The notes: generated from the sequence alone by a model not told the origin. A stretch of DNA of 64,000 bases from Archaeoglobales archaeon (GCA_030055595.1 JASFYH010000003.1:1-64000); one strand, 5' to 3'. Shown: positions 52,501 through 63,351, counted from the stretch's first letter. Numbers and translations: made by a program.

Positions 52501-52810
52501 TTCTTCGCATTCTTTTTGAATAAAATTGAATTTAAAAAGCTTTTTTAAAAATTGAGACAATTTCAGCAGGGTAGAGCTTAAGAATAAAAATAGTAGAGCT
52601 CAGATTGGCAAAAGGAGGAAGTATAAAAAATAAGTCTTTGTAATAATAAAGCGAAATTTTATCGCGTGCGACTTGCTGTTTTGGCTTTGATTTTGATTTA
52701 AGGCTTTTAAAAGGTTTTTTGCTGAGTTTTAAGGGATTTGCTCGGGGATATAGATCTGAATTGTAAAGTATACAGATCCCGCTCTTTTGCGATTCTCATT
52801 GCCCTTTAAA

Positions 52811-52884
52811 TGCCGGGGGCGGGATTTGAACCCGCGACCTACAGATTATGAGTCTGTCGCCCCAACCAGCTAGGCTACCCCGGC
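52811..52884 (-). tRNA. tRNA-Met (CAT)
   Basis: GCCGGGGTAGCCTAGCTGGTTGGGGCGACAGACTCATAATCTGTAGGTCGCGGGTTCAAATCCCGCCCCCGGCA, cloverleaf with CAT anticodon. Confidence 0.93.
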
Positions 52885-53024
52885 TTAAGTAAGCATGGAG
52901 TTTCAACTTATAAAGATTTTTGATATTTACGGGATCTCAGAAGGGTTATTTAAGTGAGAGCTGGATTCCAAAGTGTTTAAGCTATGCTCGAACAAATTTT
53001 ATATTCTGTCCTCAAACTGCACTC

Positions 53025-53945
53025 ATGGCTCGAAAACTTGAGAAGAGATCAGCAAGGATCCTTGCGTTAATACTCGCATTCATCATGCTCGGCTCTGTTT
53101 TCGCTTACATGTCTGGCGGTTCAAAGGTTGAGAAAAGAGAAGTTAAGCTCAATCTTGAGAGCTTTAGAGACTGGATCAATTTGGCGCCTGAAGGGGGAAT
53201 TTTTTACTATTTTAACTTGGTAGAGCTCAACAATCTCACAAAAAAATTGGGAGCTAAGGACCCTCTTGTCAATCTAACCGAGACTGGGGCTATTAACTCT
53301 CTGAATTCAAATTATCTCAGCAGGCACATTGTGCAGTTTACACACGGGATAAATGAGTTCATTCTTGCTGAATACGGATCTTATCCACTATACTTTATAA
53401 ACGAAAATACTTCCAAAGTTTATTTCGTAAAAGATTCTGATTACGAAATAGGAGATTTTAAAGTGGAAGTCTCTAAATATGGAGTTGCAATGATCAGCGA
53501 GATCTCTCCTCTCGTGATCGGATATGCTCCGATCGTGATTGAAGTTGCCAAAAATGCAAATGAGAATAAGAAGGTAGAATACAGCTACTATCTTTCAAAA
53601 ATCAATGGCACGTTCGTTTTAGCATTTGTAGCTTATGGTGACTCTGCGGGAGCGGTCTTTAGATTAAATCAGACAAATGAAAGCATTGTAGACTTCTTCT
53701 TCCAAGGTTTCAGATATAACTTCACATCACAGCAATACGAGAAGGTCTGGGGAGCGCACTTCACCCAGAACTACTTCTTTACCGAGATCAACGAGACTGA
53801 AAAGGACTTCGAGTATTACTACTTCGAGAACTTCGAAGATGGTTTCAGCATCGCTATAATTGGGGACAAGAACTTCACGAAGGTTCTCGATGCAAGGCCA
53901 AACGTTATGGGGCTCATCATAAAAGAAGTCGAAAGTCCTGAGTAA
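53025..53945 (+). CDS. Membrane-anchored/secreted protein of unknown function
   Basis: MARKLEKRSARILALILAFIMLGSVFAYMSGG signal/TM; many N-glycosylation-type sequons; start set at 53025. Confidence 0.65.
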   Translation: MARKLEKRSARILALILAFIMLGSVFAYMSGGSKVEKREVKLNLESFRDWINLAPEGGIFYYFNLVELNNLTKKLGAKDPLVNLTETGAINSLNSNYLSRHIVQFTHGINEFILAEYGSYPLYFINENTSKVYFVKDSDYEIGDFKVEVSKYGVAMISEISPLVIGYAPIVIEVAKNANENKKVEYSYYLSKINGTFVLAFVAYGDSAGAVFRLNQTNESIVDFFFQGFRYNFTSQQYEKVWGAHFTQNYFFTEINETEKDFEYYYFENFEDGFSIAIIGDKNFTKVLDARPNVMGLIIKEVESPE

Positions 53946-53947
53946 GT

Positions 53948-55282
53948 TCAAACCTTCGAGATCTCCATCCTAATCCACGAGAAGGCAAAAATAGCTGAGA
54001 TCGCATCTCCAAACACTACGCCGAGCAAAACTCCCTCGAATCCGATTCCAAACTCCAAGGCAAGAAAATAAGCCAATAAAACCTGAATTGAGACCCTAAG
54101 AAGTGTTAAAGCTAAAGCTTTCTCTCCCTTGCCCATCCCCTGAAAAGTCGAGCTTGTTGCGATGCCAATCGGAGCGAAGAGAAGTATGAAGGCTAAAATT
54201 CTCAGCGAACTCACGAGCCCATCGTAGATCAAAAGGCTCTCTTCAGTATAGGCAAAAACGTAGGAAATTTGCGGAGCAAAGAGCAACAGGAATGCAAGTA
54301 TTAAGGTATTTATCCTTAGAGTGAGCTTCAAGGCATAGTAATACGCTTTTTTAAGATTTATCGCATTCCTTGCTCCATAAGAAGTACCTGAAACCGCTGT
54401 TAGGGCACCAGAGATTCCAAAAAGAGGAATAAAACCGATCTGCATGAGTCTCCAGACAGCGCTGTAGATCGCAATCCCTTCTTCGCCTCCAGTTGCAAGA
54501 ATTATCCGATTTATAAAAATGAGCGACGCTGAAATTACAATCATGCCAATCGACGCGGGAATTCCAACTCTGAACAAATCAAAAGCCATCTTCCAGTTCC
54601 ATCTACCAAAGGAGGGTTTAATATGGCTCTTGCCATTGTAAAACCAGTAAATGAATACAAGCGAGGAAACGAAGAGCGAGATAACGCTTGCATACGCAGC
54701 GCCAGCAACTCCAAGCGAAAGAACGTAGATCAGAACTGGATCGAGAACTATGTTCAGCGTTGAACCCATGACATTTGCAATCATTGCCCTTTTTGCATTT
54801 CCTTCGCCATTAAGCAAGCCAGCGCTTACGCTGTTGAAAACAAGTAGAAAGGAACCGAGAACCATTATGCTTCCGTATTCAATCGATAGCCTCAGAACCT
54901 CTTCTTCCGCTCCAAGAATTCTTAGAGCGTATTCAAGATTGAAGATTAGGCTCATTATCAACGCTGAGACAAATACAGCCATTGCAAATGCGTGCATTGC
55001 AACCATTCTTGCCCCTTGTAGATCCTGAGCGCCGATTTTTCTTGAAATGGCAGAACTTGAAGCGACGCTTAACCCGAAAGATAGGGCAATAAAGATCATG
55101 AAAAGTGGGAAAAAGATCCCGAGGGCTGCAAGCGCATTCGCTCCAAGTCCCGCAACCCAGATCCCGTCTGCGATGTTGTAAAGTGTGAAAACTACGTTGT
55201 TGACTATCATCGGTGCGGAAAGCTTAAGCAAAGCCCTTCTTGGGCTTGCAGTGAGAATCTCAATCCCTTCTCTTTCGTTCAC
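53948..55282 (-). CDS. MATE family efflux transporter
   Basis: LKLSAPMIVNNVVFTLYNIADGIWVAGLGANALAALGIFFP; 12 TM-like segments. Confidence 0.92.
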   Translation of the reverse strand: MNEREGIEILTASPRRALLKLSAPMIVNNVVFTLYNIADGIWVAGLGANALAALGIFFPLFMIFIALSFGLSVASSSAISRKIGAQDLQGARMVAMHAFAMAVFVSALIMSLIFNLEYALRILGAEEEVLRLSIEYGSIMVLGSFLLVFNSVSAGLLNGEGNAKRAMIANVMGSTLNIVLDPVLIYVLSLGVAGAAYASVISLFVSSLVFIYWFYNGKSHIKPSFGRWNWKMAFDLFRVGIPASIGMIVISASLIFINRIILATGGEEGIAIYSAVWRLMQIGFIPLFGISGALTAVSGTSYGARNAINLKKAYYYALKLTLRINTLILAFLLLFAPQISYVFAYTEESLLIYDGLVSSLRILAFILLFAPIGIATSSTFQGMGKGEKALALTLLRVSIQVLLAYFLALEFGIGFEGVLLGVVFGDAISAIFAFSWIRMEISKV

Positions 55283-55349
55283 TCCAGAAATCGCATCAGC
55301 CCTTGTTTAAAAAAGTTGCCAATTATTTCTGCTTTTAAGCTTAGAGAGT

Positions 55350-55550
55350 TCATTCAACCTTTTCCTCCTCTACTGCTATTCCTGACTGCCTTAAAGCTTC
55401 CTTAACCTTATCTTCAAGCTCGGATTTGCTCAACTCGCCATCGCTTGCTTTGAGCGAAACTTCAATCTCAAAAGAACTGAATTTTCCCTTCAGAAAGTAT
55501 ACGAGCTTTACCACATCGGAAATCTTCGTTGGAGGGACTTTCTGGATCAA
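55350..55550 (-). CDS. Small hypothetical protein
   Basis: 66-aa ORF of acidic/hydrophobic composition; no family recognised. Confidence 0.4.
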   Translation of the reverse strand: MIQKVPPTKISDVVKLVYFLKGKFSSFEIEVSLKASDGELSKSELEDKVKEALRQSGIAVEEEKVE

Positions 55551-55624
55551 GAGTTTATAGAAAAACTAAAAATAACGCAGTGGTTGAAGAAAATTTTTTG
55601 AACACTACTCAAAAGCTTTGAAAA

Positions 55625-56764
55625 ATGATTGCTCCGAAGGGTTGCACAGTTCTTGCAAAGGGAAAAGTGGCAATAGAAGGCAATGCGGAAGTTATTGGGT
55701 CCAATGGGATAAAGAGTTTCGAAAGCGAAAAATTCGTTCCAATTTACTGCCTCGAAGAGTGTAAAATTGAGTTAGAAGGGGAATACAGACTATTAGATGT
55801 GTCCACGATCCCTGAAAGCTGGGAAAAACTTGCAAAAAAGGACTGGGAAACTGTTTTCCTATACGGTGGAGTTGACACTGGAAAAAGCACTCTCGCAACA
55901 TATTTGGCAAACAAAGTTGGCGGAGCTTACGTGCTTGATCTTGACATCGGGCAGGCAGACGTAGCTCATGCGGGAGCAATGGGCTACGGATTTGCCTGCG
56001 ACGTGGTTAACCTTTCGCAAGTCCAAATGCTCAACGGTTTCTTCGTAGGTAGCATCACACCACAAGGCAGAGAGTCAAAGTGTTTGCGTGGTGTGGCAAG
56101 GCTCTGGAAAGAGTTGAAGAAACTTGAAGGCAGAAAAATTGTTGACACGACTGGTTGGGTAAAAGGCAGAAGAGCAAGAGAATACAAGCTTGCAAAGCTC
56201 GAGATCATCGAACCAGATCTCGTTGTTTCCTTTGAAGGAAAACCCTTTGAGGACTGGGAAGTTTTTGAGGTTGAAAATGGATTTGTCATAAAAAGGGACA
56301 AGGCTGAAAGAGCGAAGGCAAGATGTGAAAGCTATAAGAAATTCCTGAAAAATGCAAAAGTCTTAGAAATTAAAAAGGAGGACTTTAAGCTTAAACCAGA
56401 CATTTTAAGGGGTAAAGACGTGTCGAAATTCATTGAAACTGTTATTGGAGCCAAGGTCTCTTTTGCAAATCTTGGGGAGGGATTTCTGGTGATCTGCACT
56501 GAGGAGAGCTGTGCTCCGGATCCTACAATTCTAAAAGAGCTGAAAGAACTTTATGAAGTTGATGATCTATTTATATTTTCTGAAGGAGAACTGAAAAATC
56601 TGATCTTAGGGCTCTACAAGGGCAAAAAATACCTCGGAATGGGTTTGCTGAAAGCAATTAACGATAAACTGCTTGTTGAGTCCGCTTTTTCAGACTTCGA
56701 TCTTGTTGAGCTTGGAGAAATTAGGTTTGAAGAGGAAAAAGAGTGCTTTATAAAGAGATTTTAG
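55625..56764 (+). CDS. Clp1/Grc3-like polynucleotide 5'-hydroxyl kinase
   Basis: LYGGVDTGKSTLATYLANKVGGAYVLDLDIGQADVAHAGAMGYGF; DTTGWVKGRRAREYKLAKLEIIEPDLVV. Confidence 0.85.
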   Translation: MIAPKGCTVLAKGKVAIEGNAEVIGSNGIKSFESEKFVPIYCLEECKIELEGEYRLLDVSTIPESWEKLAKKDWETVFLYGGVDTGKSTLATYLANKVGGAYVLDLDIGQADVAHAGAMGYGFACDVVNLSQVQMLNGFFVGSITPQGRESKCLRGVARLWKELKKLEGRKIVDTTGWVKGRRAREYKLAKLEIIEPDLVVSFEGKPFEDWEVFEVENGFVIKRDKAERAKARCESYKKFLKNAKVLEIKKEDFKLKPDILRGKDVSKFIETVIGAKVSFANLGEGFLVICTEESCAPDPTILKELKELYEVDDLFIFSEGELKNLILGLYKGKKYLGMGLLKAINDKLLVESAFSDFDLVELGEIRFEEEKECFIKRF

Positions 56765-56787
56765 CTTTTAGCACTCTGTTAGACTTA

Positions 56788-56870
56788 TGCGGGGGGAGGG
56801 ATTCGAACCCCCGAACCCCTACGGGATAGGACCCTAAATCCTACGCCTTTGACCACTCGGCAACCCCCGC
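56788..56870 (-). tRNA. tRNA-Leu (TAG)
   Basis: GCGGGGGTTGCCGAGTGGTCAAAGGCGTAGGATTTAGGGTCCTATCCCGTAGGGGTTCGGGGGTTCGAATCCCTCCCCCCGCA, class II variable arm, anticodon TAG. Confidence 0.92.
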
Positions 56871-56910
56871 TCAAAAGCTTTTAAGCAATGCAACATATTA
56901 GACTTTCGGG

Positions 56911-57924
56911 ATGCTTTACATAGTCCTTCTTACTCCGAAGTGCAACTCAAAGTGCAAATACTGTGGAGGATTTGAAGACGGATTAATGCCAGAGAAGATC
57001 CAATATAGCGTTGAAGACCTTCGAAAATTCGTTGGCAATTCCTCAATAGCATTCTACGGCGGTGAACCGTTGCTCGAGACCGAGAAAATGAAAGAAATAA
57101 TGGATCATATTGATGCTGAGCGGTTTATTCTGCAAACAAATGGTATTTTGCTCGACAAACTTGACGAAGAATATTTAAACAGGTTCTCGACGATATTGGT
57201 CTCTTTTGATGGAAGAAAAAATGTCCATGAGTTTTATAGAGGCAACTACGAGAGAGTTCTGGAGAATGCGATGAGAATTAAAGACTTTGGCGGAGAGCTG
57301 ATCGCAAGAATGACCGCAAGTCTCGAGACAAACATTTACGAGGACGTTATGCACATTCTCTCACTGGATACATTCACGCATGTGCACTGGCAGATCGACG
57401 CAATCTGGAGCAACTACACAGCGAAGGAGTTTGAGAAATGGGTAGAAAATTACAATGCGGGAATAAGAAAGCTTGTGAAATTCTGGATAAGCGAATTGGT
57501 TAAAGGAAAGCTTCACAAAATTGTGCCGTTTATGGGAGTTGCTACCGCTATGTTCGAGGGCTACCAGTATCCGCCATGTGCTTCAGGCTTCGAGTCGTTT
57601 GCGATCGCAACCGATGGAAGAATTCTTGCTTGTCCCATATGCCCCGATTTAGACTGGAACTGCCTGGGAGACATTTACACTGGCATAAACAAAAAACTGG
57701 ATCTTCTTGAGCCGTGTCCAAAATGCAAATATTTCCGTTTCTGTGGTGGTCGCTGTTTATTCTTCAACAGGGAAAGACTTTGGGGCGAAGAAGGCTTTAA
57801 GCTTGTCTGTTCAACGGTGAAAAACCTCGTAGATTCTTTGCTCGCATACAGAGAAGAACTCAAAAACTATAGAGAGCGGTTAAGATATCCAAGGTTTCTA
57901 AACACGACGGAGATCATCCCTTAG
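56911..57924 (+). CDS. Radical SAM/SPASM enzyme, AF1577-like putative peptide-modifying family
   Basis: LLTPKCNSKCKYCGG (CxxxCxxC), FYGGEPLLE; C-terminal CPICPDLDWNCLGD...CPKCKYFRFCGGRC SPASM-type cysteines. Confidence 0.85.
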   Translation: MLYIVLLTPKCNSKCKYCGGFEDGLMPEKIQYSVEDLRKFVGNSSIAFYGGEPLLETEKMKEIMDHIDAERFILQTNGILLDKLDEEYLNRFSTILVSFDGRKNVHEFYRGNYERVLENAMRIKDFGGELIARMTASLETNIYEDVMHILSLDTFTHVHWQIDAIWSNYTAKEFEKWVENYNAGIRKLVKFWISELVKGKLHKIVPFMGVATAMFEGYQYPPCASGFESFAIATDGRILACPICPDLDWNCLGDIYTGINKKLDLLEPCPKCKYFRFCGGRCLFFNRERLWGEEGFKLVCSTVKNLVDSLLAYREELKNYRERLRYPRFLNTTEIIP

Positions 57925-58234
57925 GCTTCTTTTTAAGCAGAGAAGGTAAATGAATTATATATCTGCCGTCTTCTTCGAGGGCTATGATTATTTCTTCTCT
58001 TTCAAGCAATTTTTCAAGATTGATTTCATACTGCCCGGGAGCAATTATGCGGACGCTTTCAATTCCAAACCGCATTAATTCCTTTTTCAATTCCTGTGCT
58101 ACTTCTTCAGGCTTCTCAACTTCTTTCTCCTTTGGAACGTATAGAAACTTGTTGTTCCCACATTCACAGCCATTGAGCAGACGCATGTCCCCGTCTGCAT
58201 ATAGCTTTCCACATTTCGTGCAACGGTGGGGCAT
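57914..58234 (-). CDS. OapC/ArvC-like zinc-ribbon protein
   Basis: MPHRCTKCGKLYADGDMRLLNGCECGNNKFLYVP; last gene of the GTPase/DUF2073 cluster. Confidence 0.75.
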   Translation of the reverse strand: MPHRCTKCGKLYADGDMRLLNGCECGNNKFLYVPKEKEVEKPEEVAQELKKELMRFGIESVRIIAPGQYEINLEKLLEREEIIIALEEDGRYIIHLPSLLKKKPKG

Positions 58235-58235
58235 A

Positions 58236-58565
58236 TCAGGTTATGAGAGTTTTAATCAAATCCTCCTGCTTCTCCAAAGTCTTAAGCCTGTTTGCTGGAC
58301 CTATGACCGTTAATCTCCCCTGCTTTTTTCCAAAGATCTTCGAAAAAACCGACTTCTCTCTGTATGGGTAGCTTTCAACTTCAATGCCCATGAATTTCTC
58401 GTGGTCTATTTCGAGCATCGTCAACTCAATGAGCTTTGCCTCTTCTTCTGGAGTTAAGCCAGTTTCAAGCACAACTATCTTCCCTTCCTTAACGCTGTCG
58501 AGGATCATCCTTATTTTCTCCATTGAACCCATCTTGCTCAGCCTTTCCTTCGAGATCAGATTCAT
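58236..58565 (-). CDS. OapB/ArvB-like DUF2073 protein
   Basis: MNLISKERLSKMGSMEKIRMILDSVKEGKIVVLETGLTPEEEAKLIELTMLEID; start set at 58565. Confidence 0.78.
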   Translation of the reverse strand: MNLISKERLSKMGSMEKIRMILDSVKEGKIVVLETGLTPEEEAKLIELTMLEIDHEKFMGIEVESYPYREKSVFSKIFGKKQGRLTVIGPANRLKTLEKQEDLIKTLIT

Positions 58566-58581
58566 CTGAACTCCCATAAGC

Positions 58582-59217
58582 TCACCCAAATTTCTCGGCA
58601 ATTGCCTTATAGAGTGAGTCGATGTTAATTCCCTTCAAAGCGGAAACTGGAACGATCTGATGTTGCGGAAAAGCGGACTTTATTCTTGCTGGCGAAGCGG
58701 TGGGTAGATCGATCTTGTTCGCCACGATTATTAGCGGAAGCTTTCTTGCTTCTATGTTTCCAACGATCGTCACGTTTACCTGTGTGAAAGGATCTTCTGT
58801 CGCGTCCATTACGAGCAGAATTCCGTCGAGATCGTCAAGCCACTTTATTGCCTCGATAACGCCTTCAGTAGCTTCTTTTGCCCTTCTTTTTGCCTCTTCT
58901 TCGCTCATACCATATTTTAAGAAATCGTGAAAATCGATCTTGGTAGCCAGTCCGGGTGTGTCTACGACGTCGATCGTGACACTCTTGCCGTTAACCTGAA
59001 TTTTTACCCCTTCTCTAAGCTTTACTCTTCTTGTCTCATGTGGGATCTCGCTCGGAGAACCCATTATGTCCCCCAGCCAGTCTCTAAGGATTCTGTTTGC
59101 AAGTGTGGTTTTCCCAGCATTTGGGGGACCATAGATCCCGATCTTTAGCTTATCCTTTCTGAGAAGGAGCTTGTAAACAAACCTTAGCCTTTTTCTTAAA
59201 CCACTCAGTAGACCCAT
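58582..59217 (-). CDS. Era-like GTP-binding protein
   Basis: [17 protein letters not shown] (G1), DTPGLAT (G3), NKID (G4). Confidence 0.88.
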   Translation of the reverse strand: MGLLSGLRKRLRFVYKLLLRKDKLKIGIYGPPNAGKTTLANRILRDWLGDIMGSPSEIPHETRRVKLREGVKIQVNGKSVTIDVVDTPGLATKIDFHDFLKYGMSEEEAKRRAKEATEGVIEAIKWLDDLDGILLVMDATEDPFTQVNVTIVGNIEARKLPLIIVANKIDLPTASPARIKSAFPQHQIVPVSALKGINIDSLYKAIAEKFG

Positions 59218-59316
59218 TCAAACACCTCAAGCTATTTTTGAATTTAAGCTATTAAATTTTATCTCTCTTCCGATTTCCAAAGACGATTACTTGGAACGCA
59301 AGATCATTTTGGAAAT

Positions 59317-60597
59317 TTAGCTTCCATACCTCCAGACTAAGTAGAGAATAAACACAAAAATCAGAATTGGAATTAAAGTTCCAAAAGCGTCGGATCTTTT
59401 TCCCTTAAGATCCTCTATGATCAGCTCTGCAACCTCAGGGCTGTCGATGATGATCCCGATCTCTCTGTTAAGCTTTAAACCGAACATGTTCATGTTCGCT
59501 GAAGTTATTAACACTCTGTCATCCGCAATTATTGCTTTGCCGTGCAAATTGTTTATTTTCTTTACCTCAAACCCTTCGCTCTGCAAAATATTAGCTTCTT
59601 CGCCAGAATACTCTTCGCTGAGCACAATTTTGATCTTTGCACCGTTCTCTTTGGCTTTTCTTAATGCAGAAAGCAAACCTTGATCGTTAAACCACTCGAA
59701 GCCCATATATGGGGCTATTATGTAGAGCCTTTTATTTGCTGAGCTGATGAAGTCAAGAACAGGATTGCAGTCTGGTAAAATCAACAAAGTGGTATTTGCT
59801 TCAAAGTCAATACTTTTTCCCTTGCCCAAGCTTTTGCTTACCGCCTCACCTGAACAGCTTTTATTCTGGCTCAGAAACCTTTTATCGTGCTCAAGCAATT
59901 CATTGAGGGCATTCGCAAAAGAACTACTTTCAAACTCCACTATATAGCCCTTCTTCGAGAAAACCCAGTTCTCCGTGGTTATAATGACTCTGTCACCCTT
60001 TACACCAAACTTGTAGTGAAAGTGCCTATATGAGCCAGAAAGATGATTTGCATCTACTCCACACCTAATTCCAGCTTTTGCGTCAACAAAAAGTTCCTGT
60101 GGCTCAAAATCCGCAAAGAAGTTGTAGCTTGCAATTCTGAAGCCGTTAGCCTTGTAATCCGCAGGGGTGACGATGAGTCTACCTTTAATGTGCTCCGATC
60201 TACAACTGAAATTGCTCCAATCTTCATATCTAAAATCCCATTCGTTGAAGTGCCTGAAGTAGATCAAACCATCATCAAGCAGTTTAATGTCCTTCCCATA
60301 GTAAAAGCAGTCTGATTCAGTTTCAGAAGTTATGCAGATCTCCTCACCTGTGTTGGACAACGAAAAATTCCTTGGAAACTCTATTAGATTACCTAAAGGC
60401 TCAAATTTGCTCATAAATGCAGAAATATTCTTTGTGACGGTGTAAAATCCTTTATCAATTTTTAATTCAGACCTGTCGTCTTTTAAAGTGCACAAATCGG
60501 GACAGTAGACTTTCAAATACTCCGCATCATCGCTCCCGTAGGGGTTTGGACAGATCTCAAGAAGCAGGGCTAAGCTAAGAATTACCAGATAGTTCAT
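59317..60597 (-). CDS. Secreted/membrane phospholipase D-like protein
   Basis: Signal-like N-terminus, two HxK-type motifs ([37 protein letters not shown]), C-terminal TM. Confidence 0.8.
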   Translation of the reverse strand: MNYLVILSLALLLEICPNPYGSDDAEYLKVYCPDLCTLKDDRSELKIDKGFYTVTKNISAFMSKFEPLGNLIEFPRNFSLSNTGEEICITSETESDCFYYGKDIKLLDDGLIYFRHFNEWDFRYEDWSNFSCRSEHIKGRLIVTPADYKANGFRIASYNFFADFEPQELFVDAKAGIRCGVDANHLSGSYRHFHYKFGVKGDRVIITTENWVFSKKGYIVEFESSSFANALNELLEHDKRFLSQNKSCSGEAVSKSLGKGKSIDFEANTTLLILPDCNPVLDFISSANKRLYIIAPYMGFEWFNDQGLLSALRKAKENGAKIKIVLSEEYSGEEANILQSEGFEVKKINNLHGKAIIADDRVLITSANMNMFGLKLNREIGIIIDSPEVAELIIEDLKGKRSDAFGTLIPILIFVFILYLVWRYGS

Positions 60598-61501
60598 TTC
60601 TCAGTTCGCCGATCTTTGCAACTCTTTCTGCAACTACATTATGCTGGTGTATGCTCTCTTCATTTTCCTGCCTTAAAAACACAATTAAATCATCTGGAGC
60701 GTTTGGATAAGCCTTAAGTAGTTCTACCGCCATCTTTCGAACGCTGTCCTCAACAAACATTGGATTTCTATGTGCCCTCTCAACGATTTCAAGCTCATCT
60801 TCCCTTTTCAGGATCTCAAATGTTTCTTGGCTCATCCCAGATTTTGCGATCTCTATGAGCTTGGCTATTGAAACTCTAAAATCATCTCTTACCTGCACCT
60901 TGATCTTAGCCCTTCCACGCTGATTGTGTGAAGCGATTGGAACTAATTCAAATATTTTTTCAACTTCTTCAGCTTTAAAGCCATATTTTCTAAGTTTCTC
61001 TATAACCTTGGCCCTAACAAGCTCCTGAGCACATGGACAGGCAGTGATTCCACTAACCTCCGCCCCTACAAATACGATCCTTTCACCCCCTCTCAAAACT
61101 GTCGCATCACTAAAGATCTTTACAACTTCCTGCGTTTTTTGATTGCTAATCGGTGCTAACTTTCGCATGATATACTCCGAAGTCATGGAAACTTCAGCCT
61201 TTGTTGCGTATTCATGTCTTCTTAGTAAATTTTCAGCAATTTTAATAACAAGTTCCTCTATGTTCTCAATAGGCTCCGCTGTTAGCTCTTCAAGCACCTC
61301 ATCGATCACCTCGAAATTTCTGCTCAAGCTTACACCCTTTAAATGAGAGGGTAGATCAACAAAGATATCAAAAGTGGATATCAGAATGATCGGTCTTTTT
61401 CCTCTTCTCAATACTTGAACGAGTTTCTTTACCCCTGTCGCACCAACTCTACTCAGCTCAATTGGAAATTGTGGTCTTAGAAACTGGATGTCAGGAAGCA
61501 T
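60575..61501 (-). CDS. mptA: GTP cyclohydrolase MptA/FolE2 family
   Basis: [37 protein letters not shown]. Confidence 0.92.
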   Translation of the reverse strand: MLPDIQFLRPQFPIELSRVGATGVKKLVQVLRRGKRPIILISTFDIFVDLPSHLKGVSLSRNFEVIDEVLEELTAEPIENIEELVIKIAENLLRRHEYATKAEVSMTSEYIMRKLAPISNQKTQEVVKIFSDATVLRGGERIVFVGAEVSGITACPCAQELVRAKVIEKLRKYGFKAEEVEKIFELVPIASHNQRGRAKIKVQVRDDFRVSIAKLIEIAKSGMSQETFEILKREDELEIVERAHRNPMFVEDSVRKMAVELLKAYPNAPDDLIVFLRQENEESIHQHNVVAERVAKIGELRNELSGNS

Positions 61502-61580
61502 GAATTAGCCTAAGCTTGGAAGAATTTCAACGTTTCGATCGTAAGCAAAAGTTTAAAAATTTCCCATAACTATTCTTTTT

Positions 61581-61964
61581 ATGGGGTTTGAATGTGACGA
61601 AAACCTTCGATGCACGCTGAAATGTGCTCTTGAAATTAGCTGTTTAGATATGGAAGTTTATGTAGCTCTCCTAAATAAGAGTCCGGCAACAATAGAAGAG
61701 ATCTCCGAGCTAATTCGCAAAGACAAAAGCAGTGTTTACAAGTCTCTCCAAAAGCTAATGGAGAAGGGGTTGGTGGAAAGAGACTACAGAATTCTGAGAA
61801 GTGGAGGTTATAGGTATTTATACAAACCGATTCCGTTCCAAGAATTCAAAGAGATCATGATGAAATCTATTGAGAGCTGGAGTAGAAAATTAATGGAGTC
61901 TATCGCCAAGATCGAAAAGATGAACAAGAATGAAATAAAAACCGCTTTGAAATCAGTCCCCTAA
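61581..61964 (+). CDS. HTH transcriptional regulator (TrmB/MarR-like)
   Basis: LDMEVYVALLNKSPATIEEISELIRKDKSSVYKSLQKLMEKGLVERDYRILRSGGYRYLY. Confidence 0.8.
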   Translation: MGFECDENLRCTLKCALEISCLDMEVYVALLNKSPATIEEISELIRKDKSSVYKSLQKLMEKGLVERDYRILRSGGYRYLYKPIPFQEFKEIMMKSIESWSRKLMESIAKIEKMNKNEIKTALKSVP

Positions 61965-63281
61965 AATTGGGAGCTTAATTTCAAAGATCGCTCCTGAAGG
62001 TTTATTATCCTTGACCTCTATTTTCCCACCATAAGCATCAATAAGCCACTTTGCAATGAATAGCCCCATTCCCGTTCTATTTGCAGTTGAAAACCCTTTT
62101 TCAAAGATCTTTGTCTTTATTTCATCCGGAATCCCTCTTCCATTATCGGAGATCCTACAAATAGCCCATTTACCATTTCTATAAGCTTCTATAACAACCC
62201 TTACATTTTTTCCGCCATGCAGAAAGGCATTGCTCACTATATTTTCAAAAACACTCCTAAGACCCTCATTTGCATAAACAAATAGATCTTGGACATTTAC
62301 TTCAATTGAATACCTATTTGCAAGATCTTTTACCACTTCGGCAAGATTTATCGGCTTTATGATCTCGATTGCAGACTCCAATTTTCTAATATCCGCAATT
62401 AGTCTCATGATATACTCTACTTTCTCCCGAGCATGAATTTTTAGTTTTTCATCCTCTAATTCCAACGCGGCAGAGATCGCTGTCAGAGCATTTCCTATAT
62501 CGTGTCTTAAAATACTATTCAAAAGGGAAAGATATTCCGCCCTCTTTTTTAGTTCGACATTGAGCTCATGGATCTCTGTGGTATCTAAAACGGTTGCTGC
62601 AACAGCGGGTTTACCATTAAGATTGATTTTGCTTGGTCTTACTGTAATCCATCTAACCTTCCCGTCTTTTCTGATGATCCTAAAACTGTATGTCTCTATT
62701 TCTCTAACTCCGCTTTCTCTTTCAAGGTATCTCCCAATTACGAGCTCTCTATCTTCTGGATGAATCATAAAGAATTCTTTTCCAAGAATTTCTTCCTTTG
62801 AATACCCCGTGAGCCCTTCAAAAGCTTTATTCACGTATAAAATTTTCCTATTCTGAACTATATAAACGGGAGTTAAGCTCTCTTCAATGAGCGCTCTATA
62901 GAATTCCTCTCGATTCCTAAGTTCATTTTCGAGCTTCTTTGCTCTTGTTACGTCGATCCAGCTTCCAAGAGCATATATCTCTCCTTCGATCTCGATCGGC
63001 GAAGAGAAACCCCACATCCACCGAACTTCTCGATCTTTTCGCACATATCTTGCCTCATAAAAAACAGTCTCACCGCTAAGAACTCTCTCCAAATAACTTT
63101 TTACCTTATCCAAATCTTCTTGAAAAGTAGTCTGAAAGATGTTCATCCGATATAGTTCCTCTTTAGAATAGCGGGTGGCTCTTTCAACTATATCATTCAG
63201 GTATATGAATTCGCCTCTTTTGTTAATTAGATAAACTCCCGCAAGCGTTTTGTCTAAGAGGGTTTTCCAATTTATTCTCAT
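61953..63281 (-). CDS. Two-PAS-domain sensor histidine kinase
   Basis: Two PAS/PAC modules, ILRHDIGNALTAISAALEL phospho-acceptor region, SDNGRGIPDEIKTKIFEKGFSTANRTGMGLFIAKWLIDAYGG ATPase. Confidence 0.92.
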   Translation of the reverse strand: MRINWKTLLDKTLAGVYLINKRGEFIYLNDIVERATRYSKEELYRMNIFQTTFQEDLDKVKSYLERVLSGETVFYEARYVRKDREVRWMWGFSSPIEIEGEIYALGSWIDVTRAKKLENELRNREEFYRALIEESLTPVYIVQNRKILYVNKAFEGLTGYSKEEILGKEFFMIHPEDRELVIGRYLERESGVREIETYSFRIIRKDGKVRWITVRPSKINLNGKPAVAATVLDTTEIHELNVELKKRAEYLSLLNSILRHDIGNALTAISAALELEDEKLKIHAREKVEYIMRLIADIRKLESAIEIIKPINLAEVVKDLANRYSIEVNVQDLFVYANEGLRSVFENIVSNAFLHGGKNVRVVIEAYRNGKWAICRISDNGRGIPDEIKTKIFEKGFSTANRTGMGLFIAKWLIDAYGGKIEVKDNKPSGAIFEIKLPILGD

Positions 63282-63351
63282 CTACTCCCAAAATCGTTAT
63301 ATTGCGTCTATTTAAATTTTTCTATATGTTAGATATGAAATATATAAATTT

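Noticed and set aside
49701-52523. ORFs within the CRISPR array encoding repeated LSIPFWSDFN / FQSHFGLIST
   Set aside because: These are translations of the CRISPR repeat, not proteins
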